NCBI GenBank assembly: GCA_029448655.1
Contig: JACCLO010000015.1
Location: forward strand, 1,201,937-1,265,936
Direction: 5' to 3'
Origin: Wolfiporia cocos
Taxonomy: Eukaryota; Basidiomycota; Agaricomycetes; Polyporales; Phaeolaceae
DNA length: 64,000 nt
Shown: one piece after another, positions 35,055-43,804 of the stretch
How positions within the stretch are numbered: the stretch's first letter is position 1
How the letters are laid out: every line of letters starts with the position of its first letter
Notes under the pieces: model-generated
The model's input: the letters and a program-made list of their open reading frames with translations, nothing else
Told to the model about the DNA's origin: nothing
Database searches by the model: none
Translations under genes and position numbers: made by a program

Positions 35055-35163
35055 TCCGACCATGTCGGACGTGGATGTCCACTGCTGGGTGGGGTCACAT
35101 GCGGCTATGGGTAGATAGACGCTCACCCAGCGGTGGACATCCACATCCGACATGGCCGGACGG
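35055..35163. repeat. Inverted repeat with ~38-bp arms
   Basis: Left arm starts GTCCGACCATGTCGGACGTG and ends GCTGGGTG; the right arm is its near-perfect complement ending GGCCGGAC. The arms share the core ATGTCGGA...CATGTCCAC...CTGGGTGG with the tandem satellite at 35441. Confidence 0.8.
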
Positions 35164-35194
35164 ACAAGGGTGTCAAAGTTGATGTCACAAAATA

Positions 35195-35440
35195 TTGAGT
35201 CATTCTGCTTCAGCAAGCCAGATATCATGCTTGGATCCTCTCACAGTGAATCTGAAGGGAACACAGGACCAGTATGAGAGGGAGGAGGAGGAGTGGAGGC
35301 TGCACAGATGGAGATGGGATGAGGACTCAATGAACATTGATGATGATGAGAGCCCTGTTGCCAAAGACTTTACTGATGAGAGTGGGGATGCCGAGGTGGA
35401 TTTGGATTTAGTGAAGGTGCTGAAGATATTCAAACCGTGA
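35195..35440 (+). CDS. Short acidic ORF next to the satellite
   Basis: 81 codons, rich in Asp/Glu (YEREEEEWRLHRWRWDEDS, ESGDAEVDLDL). It may be the end of a transposon gene, but no family is recognised, and its end runs into the first satellite unit. Confidence 0.3.
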   Translation: MSHSASASQISCLDPLTVNLKGTQDQYEREEEEWRLHRWRWDEDSMNIDDDESPVAKDFTDESGDAEVDLDLVKVLKIFKP

Positions 35441-36800
35441 AGCCAACTCTGACAGGCCAAAAAATCCGTCAATGTCGGATGCTCATGTCCACCACTGGGT
35501 GGGCGTCTATTTATCGCAATAATATACAGGCCAATAGATTACTAGAAATGTGCAGAAATGCGAAATTATGCAGCAGAAATACCTGGATTGGAAGAAATTT
35601 TCAAACCACGAAGCCAACTCTGACAGGCCAAAAAATCCGGCAATGTTGGATATGCATGTCCACCACCGGGTGGGTGTCTATTATTCAAGCCACGAAGCCA
35701 ACTCTGACAGGCCAAAAAATCCGGCAATGTTGGATGCTCATGTCCACCATGGGTGGGCGTCTATTTATCGCAGTAATATACAGGCCAATAGATTACTAGA
35801 AATGTGCAGAAATGCAAAATTACACAGCAGAAATACCTGGATTAGAAGAAATTTTTAAACCGCGAAGCCAACTCTGACAGGCCAAAAAATCCGACAATGT
35901 CGGATGCTCATGTCCACCACTGGGTGGGCGTCTATAATTCAAACCACGAAGCCAACTCTGACAGGCCAAAACATCCAGCAATGTCGGATGCTCATGTCCA
36001 CCACTGGGTGGGCGTCTATTTATCGCAGTAATATACAGGCCAATTGATCACCAAAAAATCACAGAAATGCGAAATTATGCAGCAGAAATACCTGGATTAG
36101 AAGAAATTTCTAAACCGCGAAGCCAACTCTGACAGGCCAAAAAATCCGACAATGTCGGATGCTCATGTCCACCATGGGTGGGCGTCTATTTATCGCAGTA
36201 ATATACAGGCCAATAGATCACCAAAAAATCACAGAAATGCGAAATTATGCAGCAGAAATACCTGGATTAGAAGAAATTTTTAAACCGCGAAGCCAACTCT
36301 GACAGGCCAAAAAATCCGGCAATGTCGGATGCTCATGTCCACCACTGGGTGGGCGTCTATTTATCGCAGTAATATACAGGCCAATAGATCACCAAAAAAT
36401 CACAGAAATGCGAAATTATGCAGCAGAAATACCTGGATTAGAAGAAATTTTTAAACCGCGAAGCCAACTCTGACAGGCCAAAAAATCCGGCAATGTCGGA
36501 TGCTCATGTCCACCATGGGTGGGCGTCTATTTATCGCAGTAATATACAGGCCAATAGATTACTAGAAATGTGCAGAAATGCAAAATTACACAGCAGAAAT
36601 ACCTGGATTAGAAGAAATTTTTAAACCGCGAAGCCAACTCTGACAGGCCAAAAAATCCGGCAATGTTGGATGCTCATGTTCACCATGGGTGGGCGTCTAT
36701 TTATCGCAATCATTTACAGGCCAATAGATCAACCGTAAATGACAAATTATGCAGCAAAAATACATGAATAAAACAGAAAATTAAAGCTGCAGAGCCAGAT
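35441..36800 (+). repeat. ~170-bp tandem satellite, about eight units plus a decayed one
   Basis: AGCCAACTCTGACAGGCC recurs at 35441, 35612, 35696, 35866, 35950, 36121, 36291, 36462 and 36632. Spacings are 171, 84, 170, 84, 171, 170, 171 and 170, so two units are half-length. Each unit contains AATGTYGGATGCTCATGTCC and GGGTGGGCGTCTATTTATCG. A diverged unit follows near 36790. Confidence 0.95.
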
Positions 36801-37179
36801 GCAGTAGGCTCAAAGCCCCAGTCATGTTGGATTCATTGTGCATCCAATATAGGACACCCATTCATTGCAGAAAATAGAGGCAATTTATTTTGATCTTAAC
36901 CTTCTGCTAGATTCATTTGGTTCTGCTTCATAATTTTGTGTTTCTATGGATCTGTTGGCATAGCAAGTGCACTGTTGGCTGTGTTAAATAGGTCTCTTGA
37001 GTGCATAGTGTACTCAACCTGGTCTGATCCATTTGTCTGTTGTGTCCAGTATGACACAGACATACCATCTGTGGGACTGGCCCATAGCCACGGTAGTCTT
37101 AATAGCCCTACGCCGTATTCCAAGGTCCATGGCACCTGTGGAGAGGCGGGGGTGACAAGCGAGTCTTGATGGCAGTACA

Positions 37180-37610
37180 CCGGGTGACAAAGCTGACGTC
37201 CCTAGACAAGCAAGCCAAGGACTAGGAGAGGAATGGCAGCCCACAAGATAGCATGAAAGAGGGTGTCATTACCCTACGTCGAGAATGCTAAACATGAGGA
37301 TGCAAGTCCTCATGCTAGCGCATATATACATGGGGGTGCACCAGTACCTACGAGCCTGTCCTAAGGCACGAGGGTCTGTGCGTGTAATGCAGAGAGAAGG
37401 TAACATAATGACAAGGCACCAGTAATGGCGCAGAGTCATGTGGCATAGGGGTAGAGACGCCAGTAATGGCACTCTAGCATAACATGATGGAAGACGCCTG
37501 TAGGGGCGCTTCCACATAGAGGGTGGTGTCGGTAATGGCGCCCATGCATAAGGTGAGTGACGCTACTGAGGATAGCTACTTACAAGGCATAGAATGGCGT
37601 AATAAATCCT
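37180..37610 (-). repeat. LTR relic with box, TATA, hairpin and spaced motif array
   Basis: On the minus strand: an array of GCC-N6-GGC-type motifs (37539 down to 37416), box GCACAGACC...CCTTAGGACAGGC (37381-37354), TATATATG (37330-37322) and a hairpin with arms CATGAGGA/TCCTCATG (37293-37300, 37307-37314). The edges are not defined. Confidence 0.55.
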
Positions 37611-37639
37611 ATAAAAAGTAGCGGCGACATCCCAGAATA

Positions 37640-38300
37640 ATCTGTGACACGGTACTGCAATTTCAATCTGCTACAATTTTTGCATTTCTGTGCTACACAG
37701 TTTTGTATTTTGTCAGTCTATTGCCATGTGAAAGATGCCATTTACTGCAGGAATAGGTGCCCAAGAGCATGTGCACAGAATATGCAGCCATGTGGAATCC
37801 CTTTGTTGTGCTGCGTCTGGCTCTGTAATTTTGACCTTTTATTCTATGCATGTTTTACTGCTGCATGATGCATTGGCATGAAAGGTAGACCATTTGCAGT
37901 GATAAATACTCACCCTACAGTAGGTGCACATGGCATCCAACCATGTTGAATGTATTTGAAGGTTCTATGACACTCTACAATTTCAATCTGCAGCCATACA
38001 TGTATTTCTTTCGGTACACAATTTCATGTTTTTGTCAGTCTATTGCCGTGTGGATTAGACCTTCCATAGCAATAAATAGGCACCATAGAGTGGTTCACGG
38101 GGCACTCAATGATGTTGAATAGATATTCTATATTGGTTTACAATTTCAATCTGCACTCATATTTGCATTTTTCTGCTGCATAATTTCACATTTCTGTAGG
38201 TCTATTGCCACATGAATTGAATCATCTACAGCAGCAAATAGACACAGTAGAGTGGGTGCACAGGTCAGATGCTATGGGTATATATTGAAGCCGATTGGAT
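37640..38300 (-). repeat. Degenerate inverted copies of the 170-bp satellite
   Basis: TTTCAATCTGC recurs at 37659, 37980 and 38148 (intervals about 321 and 168). The parts CTGCTGCATAATTTCACATT and GTCTATTGCC...AATAGRCAC match the reverse complement of the forward satellite unit. Confidence 0.6.
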
Positions 38301-38667
38301 CTACCATAGTTTTTCTAGAGTGTACTGCAGGCATTTGAGGGTCAGAGAGGCTACAGAATGGGGAGGTGATAAGTATCAGCACCATCATGTGACTTGATTG
38401 ACATACCTTTTGGGCTGTGGCTGAGCTTCCAAGATAGGTAGTCCAAACTTCCAGAGGCTGTTCTGGGAGATCTGGTTGGCAGATTTTGATAATTGGAGTG
38501 TTGTGACAGTTATTGTCAGGATTTTACATTCAAAAGACTTGTGTCTGGGATTATCTTTTACATTTTATGCTTCAACCATCACATACCACACAGGCACTTA
38601 TGTGTCACATGATGGTTTTCTTACAGGGCTACAATATTGCATATCAACTTGTGGCTGTGGGAATAGC

Positions 38668-39286
38668 TAACACAAGACAACACTTACTTGTAATGTTCTT
38701 GGTATTGCTGGTTAGGCAAGGGATAAAGCAGGTGTTAAGCAGGATACGTTGAGTGGTTAACTCGTAGTATGAATGCAATGAATAGAACTGAGGCAATAGC
38801 GCTCAGCAAGTCCAGTATATATACATGATAAATAAGACCCCTAACAGTCTTATTAGATAATACTAGTGTCCGTATTCGTATGTACAAGTCCCCAGGTACC
38901 TAAGTACTTAGTAATATACGATAAATATATATGCCGATCAAAACCGGGATATAGAAAGGCGGCGTAGGCCGCACGAATGGCGTTTTGCGCTCTTGTCATT
39001 ATAAAGACGGGGCGTGACCAAAGCCCGGTCCGCTGACGTTTATACGCTGACTGCTTCCGGACGGAGTGTCCGATTGGCTGGAACTAGACATGTGACTGAT
39101 GGTAACTACTAGTGATAAGATAAGACCGTCGTTACGGGAGATAACGCGGCCATCATTCGGCACGTATGTAACCGTAAACTTATGAACCAGATAAGCTAGT
39201 TATTGGTCTAGAAAGTCATAGATAATTCGTAGAATTGCCGGAAAAATAGTAAGAAATATAGGGAAACTAGGAGAATTCTTGTGACA
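38668..39286 (-). repeat. 3' LTR of element C
   Basis: 619 bp. On the element strand it begins TGTCACAAG and ends CTTGTGTTA, an imperfect inverted pair (TG...TA instead of TG...CA). It reads identical to the other LTR. Confidence 0.97.
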
Positions 39287-39299
39287 TTACCCCCCCCGT
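39287..39299 (-). other. Polypurine tract of element C
   Basis: On the element strand ACGGGGGGGGTAA directly precedes the 3' LTR; such tracts prime plus-strand DNA synthesis. Confidence 0.8.
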
Positions 39300-39376
39300 A
39301 GATTTCAACGACCCCGTTGAGAGTAGAAATGGTGCTAGAGCCCATTGAAGGGTTAGACTTTACGATTTTTCCACTT

Positions 39377-42300
39377 TTATCGTCCTGTCGATCCAAAACC
39401 TTGTGTACCGCGCTTGGTTGGTTTGTTGAACTGCTCGTTGTAGGGCCCACTTCCATGTAGGTGAGGTCGAATGTCCTTTTCGAACTTCTCCTTGGTCATG
39501 GATTCCTGTATTTCGGGCGTGATCGCTACTTCGCAAATTAGCTGAGCAATTCGGTCGCCTTTCTTTACTTGGTACGGGTCTCCGGTGAGATTCATCAACA
39601 TGACAAAGACTTCTCCGCGGTAGTCATGGTCTATTACTCCTGCGAGGACATCGATGCCCTTTTTCGCAAGTCCAGACCTTGGCGCTATCCGACCGTATGT
39701 CCCATAAGGAACTTTGATACGAATGTCTGTGGGGACCGAAGCGGATTTCCATGAATTGATTAGGATATCCTGCGCGGCGTATAGATCGTAGCCGATTGCA
39801 TCGGTTGTTCCCCTGGTCGGTAGTTGGCCGTTGACTCCTACTTCGATTTCTAAGTCTTCGTTGAACTCAACATCGGAATGTACCCATTGCCCTGTAAAGG
39901 GGTCGCGCTTGTAGTACACTTTCGGCTGTGTGGGATCAACGTCGTCTCGATATTGGGGCCAGTCGTCGGGCCAGACACATGTGTCCGAATCCCAATCTGG
40001 TGAATCAGGGTCGAAGACGGCTATCGTTTGCCGTGTTCCGCCGAGTCTAGTTGATCGGCGAAGGGGTTGATTTGGATCGGTACTAAGGGCTGAATATTTT
40101 GCCTTGTACTCGTCTAGTATCTCCTTAGCGTTAGCCAGGTGTTCCTCGATTTCCCACGTATCCTCCGCAGGTCCAGTGCCTTTCCAATGGATAAGGTATT
40201 CCCACCGGCCGCGTCGGTTACGATGGTCGAGAATGGCTTCCACTTCCCATTCTTCCGGGTCTTCCATTTCCATTGGCCTGTCGGCCGCTGGGGGATGACT
40301 TTTCTGACCTTCGATGGTCGATTCCTTGTACATGACCAGTTTTGAAGCATGGAACACAGGGTGGTAAGCCCTATATTGTGCGTCCATGTACACCTTGAAC
40401 GTTACCGGTCCCAATTTCTCCGTGATTCGGAATGGGCCGATGTAGCGAGGGGCTAGACTTCTTTCTGTGTCTTGCCAACTTCGCACGTCCACGAGTACTT
40501 TGTCGCCCACTTTGAAGGGAACGACTTGCTTCTTTTGGTCATAGTACCAGGACCATCTTTCGGCTGCAATTTTCATCGCTGCCTTAGCTTTCTCTTGTGC
40601 AGAGAACCGCGTGTTCGCAATTTCTACTAAGTCTTTGTTTCGACTTGGTTCGAAACTGCTTGGTCCTGCAATAGGATGACGACCTAATTCCACCAGGAAT
40701 GGGGATTCCTTGGTAGTTTCGCTGGCTGCATTATTGTACGCAAATTCCGCTGTCGGCAGGAACTCCGACCAGTTATCTTTTTGGTACGTGTTAATGTAGC
40801 ACCGTAGATACTGTTCGAGTATTTGATTCACTCGTTCGGTTTGTCCGTCTGCCTGCGGATGGTACGCAGTAGTCATCGACCTTTGAATTCCCAGCAGGGT
40901 GCACCATTCACCAAATAGTTTTGAGGCGAATTGTGTCCCTCTGTCCGATACTATCTGTTTCGGCAACCCATGTAAGGGATACACCTTTTGATAGAGTATC
41001 GTAGCTAGGTCTTTCGTTGAGAAGGTGTTTTCGATAGGGAAAAACCTTGCTCTTTTGGTCAACCGATCTACTACGACCATGATCGCGTCATGCATTCCCG
41101 ATGGGGGTAGCTGAGTGATTAGGTCTATTGTCACCACTTCCCACGGGCCTGACGGCACCGGTAAGGGTTGCAGGGGGCCGTACGGCTTCTGCGGGTGGTT
41201 CTTCATACGTTGGCATGTGTCACATCCGTCTACGTATTTCTTGACGTAAACGAACATTCCGGGCCACCAATAGTTGCGGCTTAGCAATTCGTACGTTTTA
41301 TAGCGTCCGAAATGCCCAGCTGACTTGTGATCGTGATGATACTCGACCACTTGCCGTCTGATATCCGCTGGTGTGGCTGGAACGTAGACTTTGCCTCTTC
41401 GGAGGAGTAACCCTCCTTCGTAGTTCCATTCTGATAGGTCTTTTTTGAATTCACGAGGGCCGGATGAGAGCAGCTCCTTGTAGTCTTTTGTGACCTTGTC
41501 GTCTAGCAACGCTTTGCGAATCTCTCGGAGTATCGATTCGTCTTCCGATTGTGGGGCAGCATGGGAGGTATCAAGAGCCATTGCCATGTACTCTTGCTCG
41601 AACCACTCAGGTTTCAGAAGAACCTGGTCGCGATTATCGAGATCCACCCCCTCCTCATGGTCTGGCCGCCTGGACAGAGGATCCGCGGTTAGCATTGTTT
41701 TGCCAGGTTTGTGCTTCATTTGGAAGTTGAAGCGTGAGAGGTACAGTGCCCAACGGGCTTGTCGTCTCGTCAGTTTTTGCGCCGTTTTGAAATAAGTCAG
41801 GTTTAGGTGATCCGACCATATCTCGAATTTTTCAGGATGTCCCTCTAGGTAGTGTCGCCACTCCTCTAGAGCCCTGATGACAGCCAACATTTCCTTGTCG
41901 TAGATCTCGTAGTTCCTTTCCGGGGCACTTAGCGACTTGCTATAGTACGCCACGGGGTGGAATTTTTTATCCGTAGGATCTAACTGAGATAGTACTGCTC
42001 CGGTAGCGAAGTCTGATGCATCTGTTTCTACGCGGAAGGGCTGATCGTGCGACGGAATTCGAAGCACGGGCGCTTTGGTAAATGCTTCCTTTAGGGTTTG
42101 GAAGGCATTTTCCTGCTCGGCGTCCCAATGCCAAGCTTCTGACTTTTTGGTCAGCATGGTGAGTGGTTTGGCTATTTTTGAGAAGCCTTCTATGAATCGC
42201 CTGTAGAAATTGGCAAATCCGAGGAAAGCTTGAACCTCTTTGACCTTAGTAGGTCTAGGCCAGTCCTGAACTCCGGCGTACTTCTTTGGATCCATCATGA

Positions 42301-43804
42301 TGTTACCGTCGGAAATGATCATTCCTAGGTATTCGATGGAAGACTGTTCGAAAAAGCACTTTTCGGGCTTCGCATACAAGTCCGAGTCCTTCAGGGTTTG
42401 TAGAACCCCTTTGGTAAGTCGCCGATGTTCCTCCATATCATTCCCGAAAATCAAGATGTCATCTAGGTAGACAACCACCTTGCCGGTGCGAATGAACGGT
42501 GCGAGGATAGAATTCATCATCGCTTGGAACGTTGCGGGGGCATTGCAGAAACCGAAATACATTACCGTTGCCTCGTATAGTCCACGGTGTGTAATAAACG
42601 CCGTCTTCCATTCATCACCTTCCTTGATGCGGACATTGTTATATCCCCATCTAAGGTCAATTTTGGTGAAAATGGTCGCATGGGACAATTGATCGATGAG
42701 ATCATCGATCCGAGGTATCGGATAACGATTTTTCACGGTTATTTCGTTTAGCCTCCTGTAATCGACAACCATCCTCAATCCTCCGTCCTTTTTATGGACA
42801 AAGAAGACCGGGGATGCCATTGGACTTTCGGATGGTCGAATGTAACCCTTCCGTAGTTCGGTGTCTATCCACTCATCCAAGCTATTACGCTCTTGGGGAG
42901 ACATTTTGTATGGTTTTACCGGGGGAGGAAGCTGCGCATCTGGTTCAAGCACTATGGCGTGATCCCAGGGCTTCCGTTCCGGCATCCTCTCTGACGCCTT
43001 TTGTGAGAACACCGTTGGCCCATACTCTTGGTATTGTTCGGGCACTAACGATCGCCATTTTTCAATGTCAATCGGTGGTGTGTTTTCCTCTCGGTCGTCT
43101 GCTTCGTCGAGGTCTTTGTCAAGTACCTCGGCTACCAACTGTGTCAGCAGGTTCATTTCCTCGTCGTCAAGGGTTGCCACCCAAGCGATCAAAGGATTTT
43201 CGGGGTCCTCCTCTCCTAATATGTCCACGGGAGTGTCCCAAATCGAATTTACTTCGATGATTTCCTTTTCTGGGAGTTCGACTGCTTCCTCCTCAGAAGG
43301 GCGGTTCCCCTTTTTTCTGGCGTAGGGTTGGTCGTGTGTACAGCGTGCATATTTCATTTCTCCTTTCCTCCAATCAAAGGTAGGATTGTGGAGACGCAAC
43401 CAGTCATAGCCAAGGATTAGGTCTGGTTCTAGGTGCATGACCGTCAGACCTATTTTTTCCTTGTGTGTGCCATGTTGCATAAATGCTTTTACTGATTGCG
43501 TTAAGCGGCCGGCGACGTTTTCTGTTCCGTCTGCGTTTGTAACCGTAATAGGAAACGCTAGTTTGTCGGTGACCAGCTTATGTTTATCGACCAATCGTTG
43601 TGATATGACCGATATGGTTGCACCGCTGTCGATTAAAGCCAGAGCCTGCACTTTTTGCCCATATACCCAGAGTGTTACTTCGACACGGAATGATCGAGCG
43701 AAGTCGCGCGCATCGTTGCCAAAAATATGATACATTGACTCGAATACACTCTTTACAGCGGGTACGGGACTAAAATTACACGGGAGCACAAGTGGGCAGG
43801 TCAT
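39377..43804 (-). CDS. pol: pol of element C: PR-RT-RNaseH-IN-chromodomain-dUTPase
   Basis: 1,475 codons. ATG at 43804 overlaps the gag stop as TGATG, which suggests stop-restart translation. Approximate residues: protease with IDSGATISVIS (58); RT with VVDYRRLNEITVKNRYPIPR and catalytic YLDDILIFG (about 445); RNase H with VETDASDFATGAVLSQ (about 580); integrase with HHDHKSAGH...CDTC zinc site (about 820), then D in TIDLI, D in SDRGTQF and E in DGQTERVNQ (890-990); chromodomain WEVEAILDHRNRRGRWEYLI with HWKGTGPAEDTWE (1185-1235). A dUTPase follows (about 1320-1475) with all five motifs: AIGYDLYAAQD, APRSGLAKKG, VIDHDYRGEVFV, KKGDRIAQLI and RGTQGFGSTG. dUTPase hydrolyses dUTP and would limit uracil in the cDNA. 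All catalytic residues that can be checked are present. Confidence 0.95.
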   Translation of the reverse strand: MTCPLVLPCNFSPVPAVKSVFESMYHIFGNDARDFARSFRVEVTLWVYGQKVQALALIDSGATISVISQRLVDKHKLVTDKLAFPITVTNADGTENVAGRLTQSVKAFMQHGTHKEKIGLTVMHLEPDLILGYDWLRLHNPTFDWRKGEMKYARCTHDQPYARKKGNRPSEEEAVELPEKEIIEVNSIWDTPVDILGEEDPENPLIAWVATLDDEEMNLLTQLVAEVLDKDLDEADDREENTPPIDIEKWRSLVPEQYQEYGPTVFSQKASERMPERKPWDHAIVLEPDAQLPPPVKPYKMSPQERNSLDEWIDTELRKGYIRPSESPMASPVFFVHKKDGGLRMVVDYRRLNEITVKNRYPIPRIDDLIDQLSHATIFTKIDLRWGYNNVRIKEGDEWKTAFITHRGLYEATVMYFGFCNAPATFQAMMNSILAPFIRTGKVVVYLDDILIFGNDMEEHRRLTKGVLQTLKDSDLYAKPEKCFFEQSSIEYLGMIISDGNIMMDPKKYAGVQDWPRPTKVKEVQAFLGFANFYRRFIEGFSKIAKPLTMLTKKSEAWHWDAEQENAFQTLKEAFTKAPVLRIPSHDQPFRVETDASDFATGAVLSQLDPTDKKFHPVAYYSKSLSAPERNYEIYDKEMLAVIRALEEWRHYLEGHPEKFEIWSDHLNLTYFKTAQKLTRRQARWALYLSRFNFQMKHKPGKTMLTADPLSRRPDHEEGVDLDNRDQVLLKPEWFEQEYMAMALDTSHAAPQSEDESILREIRKALLDDKVTKDYKELLSSGPREFKKDLSEWNYEGGLLLRRGKVYVPATPADIRRQVVEYHHDHKSAGHFGRYKTYELLSRNYWWPGMFVYVKKYVDGCDTCQRMKNHPQKPYGPLQPLPVPSGPWEVVTIDLITQLPPSGMHDAIMVVVDRLTKRARFFPIENTFSTKDLATILYQKVYPLHGLPKQIVSDRGTQFASKLFGEWCTLLGIQRSMTTAYHPQADGQTERVNQILEQYLRCYINTYQKDNWSEFLPTAEFAYNNAASETTKESPFLVELGRHPIAGPSSFEPSRNKDLVEIANTRFSAQEKAKAAMKIAAERWSWYYDQKKQVVPFKVGDKVLVDVRSWQDTERSLAPRYIGPFRITEKLGPVTFKVYMDAQYRAYHPVFHASKLVMYKESTIEGQKSHPPAADRPMEMEDPEEWEVEAILDHRNRRGRWEYLIHWKGTGPAEDTWEIEEHLANAKEILDEYKAKYSALSTDPNQPLRRSTRLGGTRQTIAVFDPDSPDWDSDTCVWPDDWPQYRDDVDPTQPKVYYKRDPFTGQWVHSDVEFNEDLEIEVGVNGQLPTRGTTDAIGYDLYAAQDILINSWKSASVPTDIRIKVPYGTYGRIAPRSGLAKKGIDVLAGVIDHDYRGEVFVMLMNLTGDPYQVKKGDRIAQLICEVAITPEIQESMTKEKFEKDIRPHLHGSGPYNEQFNKPTKRGTQGFGSTGR

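Noticed and set aside
35441..36800. CRISPR-like array
   Set aside because: Whole 170-bp units are repeated with no unique spacers; this is a satellite in a eukaryotic genome.
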